From contig JAZSEP010000077.1 in NCBI GenBank assembly GCA_045531755.1, positions 1 to 25,131 of the forward strand: 25,131 nt of DNA, written 5' to 3'. Shown piece after piece: positions 6,666-13,235 of this stretch. A model generated the notes under the pieces. That model was given only the letters and a program-made list of their open reading frames with translations. It was not told where the DNA came from and searched no databases. This DNA comes from UBA11540 sp045531755. Lineage in GTDB: Bacteria; Bacillota; Clostridia; Oscillospirales; Ruminococcaceae. Position numbers and translations under genes: made by a program. Position 1 is the stretch's first letter; every line of letters begins with the position of its first letter.

Positions 6666-6869
6666 ATGATTAGATTAAGAGCATTGGAACTGTTAGATAA
6701 AAATGGTAAAACAAAATATTGGCTTTATAAGCAGATGGGTATGAGTTATCAAAATTTTAACAAGATGATAAATAACCAGACAAAATCAATCCGCTACGAG
6801 AATATCGAAGCACTTTGCGAGATTTTTGACTGTACGCCAAACGACCTTTTTGAAATTACAGAGAGATAG
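6666..6869 (+). CDS. XRE (Cro/CI-type) helix-turn-helix regulator
   Basis: 67 aa, almost entirely one helix-turn-helix domain: TKYWLYKQMGMSYQNFNKMI forms helices 2-3 and IRYENIEALCEIFDCTPNDLFEI is the canonical closing helix of small Cro/CI proteins (YozG-like). I chose the ATG at 6666 because AGAGG lies six bases upstream; an in-frame ATG at 6651 has no ribosome binding site and would add five residues. Codons are AT-rich compared with neighbouring genes. The gene is divergent from the 11-Cys protein across a 34-bp palindrome and is the obvious candidate to bind it. It may act as a stand-alone switch or as the remnant of a mobile element. Confidence 0.88.
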   Translation: MIRLRALELLDKNGKTKYWLYKQMGMSYQNFNKMINNQTKSIRYENIEALCEIFDCTPNDLFEITER

Positions 6870-6977
6870 TATTACGGAAAAACTCATCATACCGAAGAAA
6901 CTGCCGAAGGGCGAGGGTAGATAACAGACTTTTTAAAGAATGAAGTAATTCAAAACAAGCTCATATAATAAACAAAA
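6870..6977. other. Intergenic region with no recognised feature
   Basis: About 110 bases after the XRE gene with no convincing open frame, promoter or hairpin. It separates the AT-rich islet from the terminator of the operon coming from the right. Confidence 0.5.
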
Positions 6978-7010
6978 AATCCGCGCCCATACGCGATATG
7001 GGCGCGGATT
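6978..7010. terminator. Terminator of the dnaG-rpoD operon
   Basis: A 14-bp perfect stem AATCCGCGCCCATA/TATGGGCGCGGATT with a five-base loop (6992-6996). On the minus strand it is followed by a run of T residues just after the Rrf2 stop. It could also stop plus-strand transcripts from the XRE gene. Confidence 0.88.
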
Positions 7011-7013
7011 AGT

Positions 7014-7406
7014 TTATCTTGCAAAGTTTTGCTTTTCAAGCTCGGTTTTAACAATCTGCGAAATGTCATAAAAGGTTTTCTGGAAACGGCAACAGCTCTC
7101 GTTTGGGTGCGAGCAGGTGTATTCCGTGCCCCCTGCACAACGGCTGATGTAATAAGGTCCGTCAATAGCCTCGATGACCTCGCGAAGCGTAGTGTCCTCG
7201 GGAGATTTTTTCATCTCATAACCGCCCGAAGCGCCCTTGTAGGAAACCACGAGCTCGGCGCCAACCAATTTTCTGAGGATTTTGAGAGCAAACCTCAGCG
7301 AAACGCCCGTATTGTCTGCAATCGTCTTTGCATCCTGTCTTTTCTGCGACTTTGCCATACAGTCGATAATTCTGACGGCATAGTCTGCCTCAAGAGTAAT
7401 AAACAC
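7014..7406 (-). CDS. Rrf2-family transcriptional regulator
   Basis: 130 aa starting at GTG (7406), chosen because AGGAGG lies six bases upstream and because the conserved N-terminus FITLEADYAVRII begins there. The family's winged-helix DNA-binding domain follows (AKTIADNTGVSLRFALKILRKL), then the wing GASGGYEM. The C-terminal stretch has C90, C98, C105 and C106, spaced much like the three Fe-S ligands of IscR, so cluster-based sensing of iron, redox or NO is plausible but unproven. It is 16 bases downstream of the second rpoD copy, without a terminator between, and ends the operon. Family members regulate Fe-S assembly, cysteine metabolism or nitrosative stress; the target here is not evident. 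Confidence 0.9.
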   Translation of the reverse strand: MFITLEADYAVRIIDCMAKSQKRQDAKTIADNTGVSLRFALKILRKLVGAELVVSYKGASGGYEMKKSPEDTTLREVIEAIDGPYYISRCAGGTEYTCSHPNESCCRFQKTFYDISQIVKTELEKQNFAR

Positions 7407-7422
7407 GGCGTACCTCCTATAA

Positions 7423-8508
7423 TCAGTCGATGAAATCCTTGAGCTTCTTGCTTCTTGACGGATGGCGGAGCTTTCTGAGAGCCTTCGCCTCAATCTGCCT
7501 TATGCGCTCACGGGTAACGTTAAATTCCTTGCCCACTTCCTCAAGTGTACGGCTTCTGCCGTCCTCAAGACCGAAACGGAGTCTGAGCACCATCTCCTCG
7601 CGGGGAGTGAGGGTCTGCAAAACGGAAGCCAACTGCTCCTTGAGCACAGCCTGCGAAGCGGCATCCTGCGGAGCGGGAGCATCGTCGTCGGGGATAAAGT
7701 CACCGAGATGGCTGTCCTCTTCCTCACCGATAGGGGTTTCAAGCGAAACGGGCTCCTGCGCAATGCGGATAATCTCGCGCACCTTGTCTGCAGGCATATT
7801 TATCTCCGCGGCAATCTCCTCTGCGGTGGGCTCGTGGCCGTTCTTGTGCAGAAGCTGACTGCTGACCTTCTTTACTTTGGTTATCGTTTCCACCATATGA
7901 ACGGGGATACGGATGGTTCTCGCCTGGTCGGCAATTGCTCTCGTAATAGCCTGTCTTATCCACCATGTAGCGTAGGTCGAAAACTTGAAGCCTTTGGAAT
8001 GGTCGAACTTTTCAACCGCCTTTATAAGACCGAGGTTGCCCTCTTGAATGAGGTCAAGAAACTGCATACCGCGTCCGACGTAGCGCTTTGCAATGCTGAC
8101 GACGAGTCTGAGGTTAGCTTCGGAAAGACGCTTCTTTGCCGTCGGGTCGCCTGCCGCCATTCTCTCGGCAAGCTCGATTTCCTCTTCGTTTGTGAGAAGC
8201 GGAACCCTTCCTATCTCCTTGAGATACACTTTAACGGGGTCGTCGCTCGTTATGGCGTCGCTGTAGTAAACCGACTCGGAATCGTCATCCGCCGCCAAAT
8301 CGATGCCCGAAAGGTCAATGTTGAGGTCGGGCTCAAGGTCCTCGATAATTTCGATGTTGTTGGTTTCAAGTGTATCATAGAGCTTTTCAAGCTGTTCAAC
8401 GTCAAAGTCAAGCTCCTCGAGAGCATCTCCGATTTCCTTTGTGGTGAGCTTTCCCTTTTGCTTGCCGTTTTCCAAAAGCTCGCTTATAATAGTTTTTTTG
8501 TCTGACAT
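7423..8508 (-). CDS. rpoD: Primary sigma factor RpoD, downstream copy
   Basis: 361 aa, sigma-70 group 1. Order: region 1.1-like N-terminus (1-55), acidic linker (56-90), region 1.2 (PVKVYLKEIGRVPLLTNEEE, 91-110), regions 2.1-2.4 (~128-200, with DLIQEGNLGLIKAVEKF and STYATWWIRQAITRAI), region 3 (201-250), the 3.2 finger GEEEDSHLGDFIPDDD (261-276), and region 4.2 helix-turn-helix (VTRERIRQIEAKALRKLR). All RNA-polymerase and promoter-contact motifs look intact. It is about 85% identical, without gaps, to the copy directly upstream; differences cluster in region 1.1, the acidic linker, residues 115-123, 211-246 and the last 12 residues. It begins 14 bases after the upstream copy's stop, with an AAGGACGG ribosome binding site. 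Confidence 0.96.
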   Translation of the reverse strand: MSDKKTIISELLENGKQKGKLTTKEIGDALEELDFDVEQLEKLYDTLETNNIEIIEDLEPDLNIDLSGIDLAADDDSESVYYSDAITSDDPVKVYLKEIGRVPLLTNEEEIELAERMAAGDPTAKKRLSEANLRLVVSIAKRYVGRGMQFLDLIQEGNLGLIKAVEKFDHSKGFKFSTYATWWIRQAITRAIADQARTIRIPVHMVETITKVKKVSSQLLHKNGHEPTAEEIAAEINMPADKVREIIRIAQEPVSLETPIGEEEDSHLGDFIPDDDAPAPQDAASQAVLKEQLASVLQTLTPREEMVLRLRFGLEDGRSRTLEEVGKEFNVTRERIRQIEAKALRKLRHPSRSKKLKDFID

Positions 8509-8522
8509 ATCACAAACCGTCC

Positions 8523-9608
8523 TTAATCAAGAAAATCCTTCAGTTTTTGCTTTGCAGTAGGTCTGCGAAGCTTCCTCAGTGCCTTTGCCTCAATCTGCCT
8601 TATGCGCTCACGGGTTACGTTAAACGCCTTGCCCACTTCCTCAAGCGTACGGCTTCTGCCGTCCTCAAGACCAAAACGGAGCCTGAGCACCATTTCCTCA
8701 CGGGGAGTGAGAGTCTGCAAAACTGCCGCCAGCTGTTCCTTGAGCATAGCCTGCGAAGCGGCGTCCTGCGGAGCGGGAGCATCATCGTCGGGGATAAAGT
8801 CGCCGAGATGGCTGTCCTCTTCCTCACCGATTGGTGTTTCAAGCGAAACGGGCTCCTGCGCAATTCTCAGAATTTCGCGAACCTTAGCCGCAGGCATACC
8901 AATCTGCTCGCCTATCTCTTCTGCAGTAGCCTCTCTGCCCGTTTCGTGCAGAATCTGACTGCTTGCCTTTTTAACTCTCGTGATGGTTTCAACCATGTGA
9001 ACGGGGATACGGATGGTTCTCGCCTGGTCGGCAATCGCCCTCGTAATCGCCTGTCGTATCCACCAGGTAGCGTAGGTTGAAAACTTGAAGCCTTTGGTGG
9101 GGTCAAACTTTTCAACCGCCTTTATAAGACCGAGGTTGCCCTCTTGAATGAGGTCGAGAAACTGCATACCGCGTCCGACGTAGCGCTTTGCAATGCTGAC
9201 AACGAGCCTGAGGTTCGCTTCGGAAAGACGCTTTTTCGCCATCGGGTCGCCTGTCATCATCTTGTTTGCAAGCTCGATTTCCTCTTCGTTTGTGAGAAGC
9301 GGAACCCTGCCTATCTCCTTGAGATAGACTTTAACGGGGTCGTCAACGCTCACCGCATCGGTATAGTAAACCGACTCGGTATCATCGTCAGCCGACAGGT
9401 CGATGGTCGAAATGTCGATGTCAAGGTCGGGCTCAAGGTCCTCGATAACCTCAATTGTGTTTGACTCCAAGGTGTCGTACAGCTTTTCAAGCTCTTCAAC
9501 GTCAAAGTCAAGCTCCTCGAGAGCGTCACTTATCTCTCTTGTGGTGAGCTTTCCGTTTTTCTTTCCCTTTTCAATAAGGTCGTGGATGACCGATCTTTTA
9601 TCTGCCAT
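8523..9608 (-). CDS. rpoD: Primary sigma factor RpoD, upstream copy
   Basis: 361 aa, the first of two adjacent primary sigma factors and the one in the classical position immediately after dnaG (10-base gap). Domain order is as in the downstream copy. Its promoter-recognition helices are identical to that copy in regions 2.3-2.4 (residues 172-210) and differ in region 4 only at 328 (Ala for Glu) and 349 (Arg for His), so both should read the same -10/-35 elements. Distinguishing positions include NKMMTG for ERMAAG (115-120), RVKKASSQILHETGREA for KVKKVSSQLLHKNGHEP (211-227) and a C-terminus ending KLKDFLD, not KLKDFID. Together these suggest altered core or regulator contacts more than altered promoter choice. 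Confidence 0.96.
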   Translation of the reverse strand: MADKRSVIHDLIEKGKKNGKLTTREISDALEELDFDVEELEKLYDTLESNTIEVIEDLEPDLDIDISTIDLSADDDTESVYYTDAVSVDDPVKVYLKEIGRVPLLTNEEEIELANKMMTGDPMAKKRLSEANLRLVVSIAKRYVGRGMQFLDLIQEGNLGLIKAVEKFDPTKGFKFSTYATWWIRQAITRAIADQARTIRIPVHMVETITRVKKASSQILHETGREATAEEIGEQIGMPAAKVREILRIAQEPVSLETPIGEEEDSHLGDFIPDDDAPAPQDAASQAMLKEQLAAVLQTLTPREEMVLRLRFGLEDGRSRTLEEVGKAFNVTRERIRQIEAKALRKLRRPTAKQKLKDFLD

Positions 9609-9618
9609 ATTTTCAATC

Positions 9619-11379
9619 CTACTTCTTTTTATTCTTTAACTGACGCATATACTCCGCAAAGGAGTCGTCGTCCATGGTTTTTATATCCTGACTGGTCGGA
9701 GAGGATTTTGCACTCAGAAGAACGCCGATGCAATCGTCAAGGAGCTTCTGCACCTCACCGCTGTCGCGGTTTGAAGCCAAGAGCCGTGCCAACCTGCCCA
9801 TATCCTCGGTTGACAGATACTGCGAAAGCTGTGTCATATCGGGAACCGAGCATTCTCTTATGATTTGGCACAAAGCGGAGAATATCCGCCTGTTGACCTC
9901 GGTAACAAAGCTGTCCTGTGAGATTTTGGAGAGTATGTACTCCAAACGGTCGGGGTTTCGGTAGAGGATAAACAGGATACTGTCCTCGCAAACCGCCTCT
10001 TTTTTGAACCTTGCGCGGTCGGGGTCGGAGCGTTCAAGTCCGGCGTTCACCGCCATAACAAGATTTCCCGCATCCTTTTTCTCCTCGGCTCGCTTTCGCC
10101 GTTTGAGGATGCTTTTAACCTGTTCGGTTATCGCCTCGTGGGAAACCGACAGCTCCTCGCCAAGCTTTCTGATATAAACGTCTCGCTCAACGGGAGAGAA
10201 GATATCCGCAATAACCTGCGCCGCATCGCGAAGATACTGAACCTTTCCGCTTGGGGTGGACGGGTCGCTTTTCTGCGCCGCCTCGGCAAGTCGGTAGTCG
10301 GTCACAGAGGAGCTCTGGTCAAGCAGGAGCTTGAAGCGCTGTGCGCCGTATTTCTTTATGAATTCGTCGGGGTCCTTCGCACCCGGCACCGACAGAACCC
10401 GAACCTTAATTCCGAGCTCGTCGAATATCGTAAAGGCTCTTTGTGTCGCCTTTCTTCCTGCACCGTCGGAATCGTAGGCTATAACCACCTCGTCGGCGTA
10501 GTTTGAAATCATCCTCGCCTGCTCGCTTGTCAGCGCTGTGCCGAGCGAAGCCACGGTGTTGTCAAAGCCTGCCTGATGCAGAGCGATAACGTCCATATAT
10601 CCTTCCGCAAGAATCATCCTGCGGTCCTTCGACGCTTTCGCGAGGTTTAGTGCAAAGAGGTTTTTGGTCTTTTTGAACACGGGGGTGCCGGGGGAGTTGG
10701 GGTACTTCGGCTTTTCATCGCCCAAAACCCGTCCTCCAAACGCGATAACGTTTCCTCGCAGGTCGATAATCGGGAACATCACGCGGTTTCTGAAATAGTC
10801 ATACACCCTTCCGCTTTTCTGCGATACGGCGGCAACGCCTGCGGCAACCATATCCTTGTCGGAAAAGCCCTGACTCCTGAGATGGTCAACGAGGTTTGTC
10901 CAGCCCTCAGGCGCAAAGCCCAAGCCGAAGCGCTTTATGGTTTTGGGGTCTAATTTTCGCGAAGCAAAATACTCAAGACCGCGCTTTCCCACGGGAGAGA
11001 TAAGCTGTTCATAGTAGTACTTTGCCGCAATTTTGTTGATTTTATAGGTCTTTTCTTTAAGTCTTGCGGCGGCATCGTTGACAGAATCCTCGGGCATACG
11101 AAGACCCGCGCGCTGCGCCAGAAACCTTACTGCCTCGATGTACTCAAGATTTTCAACACCCTTTATAAAGGTGATGACGTCTCCGCCTGCGCCGCAGCCG
11201 AAGCAGTAGTAGGACTGCGTGTCGGAGAAAACGGTAAAGGACGGCGATTTTTCCGAATGGAACGGACACAAGCCGACCATATTTCTCGAGCTTCTTTTCA
11301 GGGAAACGTATGAGGAAACGACACTCGTGATGTCGTTTGCCATTCTCAGCTCGTCCAAAAACTGTTGCGGCAGTGCCAT
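9619..11379 (-). CDS. dnaG: DNA primase
   Basis: 586 aa, normal length. It synthesises the RNA primers for chromosome replication at the fork with DnaB helicase. The N-terminal CHC2 zinc finger has ligands C38, H41, C59 and C62 (CPFH and CFGCG). The RNA-polymerase core spans about 120-335, with the Toprim acidic residues E259 (ILAEGYMD) and D303/D305 (AYDSDGAG). The C-terminal helical part (~450-586) is the variable helicase-interacting domain. AGGAGG lies upstream of the ATG. The gene starts 32 bases after the dgt stop and ends ten bases before rpoD, reproducing the conserved macromolecular-synthesis order of Firmicutes. Confidence 0.97.
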   Translation of the reverse strand: MALPQQFLDELRMANDITSVVSSYVSLKRSSRNMVGLCPFHSEKSPSFTVFSDTQSYYCFGCGAGGDVITFIKGVENLEYIEAVRFLAQRAGLRMPEDSVNDAAARLKEKTYKINKIAAKYYYEQLISPVGKRGLEYFASRKLDPKTIKRFGLGFAPEGWTNLVDHLRSQGFSDKDMVAAGVAAVSQKSGRVYDYFRNRVMFPIIDLRGNVIAFGGRVLGDEKPKYPNSPGTPVFKKTKNLFALNLAKASKDRRMILAEGYMDVIALHQAGFDNTVASLGTALTSEQARMISNYADEVVIAYDSDGAGRKATQRAFTIFDELGIKVRVLSVPGAKDPDEFIKKYGAQRFKLLLDQSSSVTDYRLAEAAQKSDPSTPSGKVQYLRDAAQVIADIFSPVERDVYIRKLGEELSVSHEAITEQVKSILKRRKRAEEKKDAGNLVMAVNAGLERSDPDRARFKKEAVCEDSILFILYRNPDRLEYILSKISQDSFVTEVNRRIFSALCQIIRECSVPDMTQLSQYLSTEDMGRLARLLASNRDSGEVQKLLDDCIGVLLSAKSSPTSQDIKTMDDDSFAEYMRQLKNKKK

Positions 11380-11411
11380 AATTCGCCCTCCTTTTCAAGA
11401 TTGATATATTA

Positions 11412-12395
11412 TTATAGATTCCAAGCCTTTGGAATGGTGAGTTCCTTGAAGATGTTCACCGCATAGGTGTCGCTCATGCTGGAGATGTAGTCCACGACCG
11501 CCCTCTCAACGCCCTCGGCTTCAGCAATCTGAAGATAGAGCGGGGGCAAGAGCTCTGCGTGGTTCAGAAAATATTCGAACATAAACTTCACCGCATCCAT
11601 CGCCTTGCCCTCTTGCTCCTTGGCAAGACTGCCGATATAGACGTTGTCAAACATAAAAGCGGTAAGCTCGTCAAAGGCGCCCTTCTCGGTGTCACCCAAA
11701 CGAATCACGTCTGTGGAGTTTTCGAGCACCGAATTTATAAGGGTTGTAATGCGCTCGGACTTGGTTCTGCCAAGCTCGTATCTCACGCGCCAGGGAATCT
11801 CCTCTGCGGAAATCATTCCTGCGCGGATGGCGTCGTCGATGTCGTGGTTTAGATATGCAATTCTGTCCGCAATCCAGACAATCTGTCCCTCAAGGGTGGA
11901 AGCATCAGGACCGTTTGTGTGGTTTCCGATGCCGTCGCGCACCTCCCAGGTGAGATTGAGGCTCTCCAACCTCTCAACAACGCGGACGCTCTGCTCATAG
12001 TGCTTGAACCTGAAGCTGCAAACCGAATCAAGCGCCCTTTCACCTGCGTGACCGAAGGGCGTGTGCCCGAGGTCGTGGCCCAAAGCCACTGCCTCTGTCA
12101 AATCCTCGTTTAACCTCATCGCTCTTGCAATGGTTCTGCCAATCTGCGAAACCTCAAGAGTGTGGGTCAGTCTTGTGCGGTAGTGGTCTTTTTCAGGAGA
12201 GAGAAAAACCTGCGTTTTGGTTTTCAGGCGCCGAAACGCGTTGCAATGGATAATCTTGTCACGGTCGCGCTGAAACTCGGTGCGAAGCGGACACTTTTCA
12301 ATCTCCACCTCGCGCCCCTTTGTGTTGGCACTAAGGCAAGCTCTTTCGCTAAGCGACATCTTTTCAAGCTGTTCAGTCTGTTCTCTGACGGTCAT
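11412..12395 (-). CDS. dgt: dGTP triphosphohydrolase-like HD-domain protein
   Basis: 327 aa, the short Firmicutes type. It hydrolyses dGTP (and in related proteins other dNTPs) to the nucleoside and triphosphate, helping to set dNTP pools. Signatures are the N-terminal HCNAFRRLKTKTQVF, then RTRLTHTLEVSQIGR (HD metal ligand H78) and LGHDLGHTPFGH (H107/D108), with a later WIADRIAYLNHDIDDA that supplies the final metal Asp. AGAGAGGT precedes the ATG. It is the first conserved gene of the dnaG-rpoD operon, a frequent arrangement in Clostridia. No clear promoter was found in the 68-base gap to the LUD gene upstream, nor a GC-rich terminator, so partial read-through from that gene is possible. Confidence 0.93.
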   Translation of the reverse strand: MTVREQTEQLEKMSLSERACLSANTKGREVEIEKCPLRTEFQRDRDKIIHCNAFRRLKTKTQVFLSPEKDHYRTRLTHTLEVSQIGRTIARAMRLNEDLTEAVALGHDLGHTPFGHAGERALDSVCSFRFKHYEQSVRVVERLESLNLTWEVRDGIGNHTNGPDASTLEGQIVWIADRIAYLNHDIDDAIRAGMISAEEIPWRVRYELGRTKSERITTLINSVLENSTDVIRLGDTEKGAFDELTAFMFDNVYIGSLAKEQEGKAMDAVKFMFEYFLNHAELLPPLYLQIAEAEGVERAVVDYISSMSDTYAVNIFKELTIPKAWNL

Positions 12396-12463
12396 ATTTA
12401 AACCTCTCTAAACTATATATACGCACGAAAAATCGAAATCCCTTTAATTTTTTCAAAAATTTT

Positions 12464-13099
12464 TTAAAATCCCAAGCTTTCGTCGACGATGATGACCTTG
12501 ATTCTGCCCTTCACCCTCTGCATTTTCATAGTTACGAAATCACAACAGATTCTTGCAGGACTTTTGCAGTCGGCACATTCGCCGGTGTAGCGACAGGGTG
12601 TTTCACAGGAAAGTCGCATCGTGTTTGCAGGCGCGGCAATCTTTTTCACGCGCATTTCTGCTGCCGCCAGATCGGGCACAATCTTGTTTGCACCAACGAC
12701 GAGAACGACGCTCTCGGGACCGAAAATCATTGGAGCAACTCTGCTTCCTCTGCCGTCCACGTTGAAAAGCTCGCCGTTTTCGGTAACTGCGTTGGAGCTT
12801 GCAAAGTAAACGTCGCAGGTAAGCGCCTTTTTCATAAGCTCTCCTGCTTTTTCGGGGTTTTGGTCGCGGTCAAGAAGGGAGATGTCCTCTCGGCTCCTCA
12901 GATAATCAATCACACCCGATTCATACAGCGAAACCGAGCCTCCGAAGCCAACCTCCGCACCGCTCGGTACGAGGGAAGAAACGATATCAATAATCTCCTC
13001 ACGGCTCTTTGCACGATAGGTTGCAAAGTTGTTTTTTTCGAGATTTGCCATAGTTTTTTCAATTCTTTTGTCGAGAACTGCACCGATAAAGCTGTCCAT
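12464..13099 (-). CDS. LUD-domain (LutC/YkgG-like) protein
   Basis: 211 aa. The LUD domain is visible as NNFATYRAKSREEI, VGFGGSVSLYESGV (49-63), the LLDRDQNPEKAGELM block and SSNAVTENGELFNVDGRGSR (101-120), which resembles the nucleotide/sugar-phosphate-binding fold. The C-terminus has six cysteines (165, 169, 175, 178, 185, 186; CETPCRYTGECADC), enough to hold an Fe-S cluster or zinc. Stand-alone LUD proteins of this size are common in Clostridia and are annotated as lactate-utilisation proteins by homology, but no lutA or lutB partner is present here, so the role is uncertain. The start at 13099 is chosen because AGGAGAAGG precedes it; an in-frame GTG at 13132 falls at the predicted transcription start. 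Confidence 0.85.
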   Translation of the reverse strand: MDSFIGAVLDKRIEKTMANLEKNNFATYRAKSREEIIDIVSSLVPSGAEVGFGGSVSLYESGVIDYLRSREDISLLDRDQNPEKAGELMKKALTCDVYFASSNAVTENGELFNVDGRGSRVAPMIFGPESVVLVVGANKIVPDLAAAEMRVKKIAAPANTMRLSCETPCRYTGECADCKSPARICCDFVTMKMQRVKGRIKVIIVDESLGF

Positions 13100-13137
13100 C
13101 TGCCTTCTCCTCTGCTCTGTATAATATTCCACCTTAC

Positions 13138-13165
13138 ATTATACACTAAATCTGTAGAAAATCAA
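13138..13165 (-). promoter_or_regulatory. Promoter of the LUD gene
   Basis: On the minus strand, -35 TTGATT (13165-13160), a 16-base spacer and -10 TATAAT (13143-13138). The transcript would start near 13131, just upstream of the chosen start at 13099. Confidence 0.7.
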
Positions 13166-13174
13166 AGGGAAATA

Positions 13175-13203
13175 TTGAAAAAAAGCATAAAAAAGTGTAT
13201 AAT
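13175..13203 (+). promoter_or_regulatory. Promoter of tex
   Basis: TTGAAA (13175-13180), 17-base spacer, TATAAT (13198-13203). Its -10 context AGTGTATAATGT is an exact inverted copy of that of the divergent LUD promoter (13136-13147). Confidence 0.75.
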
Positions 13204-13235
13204 GTTAAAGGATTTTTAAAACAAAGGGGAAAACT

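Larger units (their letters stand above)
7423..9608 (-). repeat. Tandem duplication of rpoD, 1,100-bp period
   Basis: The two sigma-factor genes are each exactly 1,086 bp and start exactly 1,100 bases apart in the same direction. They share long identical DNA tracts, for example around 8170-8200 and 9270-9300. I counted about 54 amino-acid differences in 361, with no insertions or deletions, so this is a diverged, maintained duplication, not an assembly echo. Confidence 0.95.

Noticed and set aside
7407..7493. Longer start for the Rrf2 regulator
   Set aside because: It would overlap the end of rpoD and add an Arg/Ser-rich stretch foreign to the family; the GTG at 7406 has an AGGAGG site at the right distance.
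7462..8505. Long antisense frame opposite the downstream rpoD (and a similar one opposite the upstream copy)
   Set aside because: The same shadow appears in both copies because the DNA is duplicated; rpoD is unmistakable on the other strand.
8523..9608. Second rpoD as an assembly artefact
   Set aside because: About 15% amino-acid divergence spread non-randomly, distinct gap sequence and intact frames on both copies argue for a real duplication.
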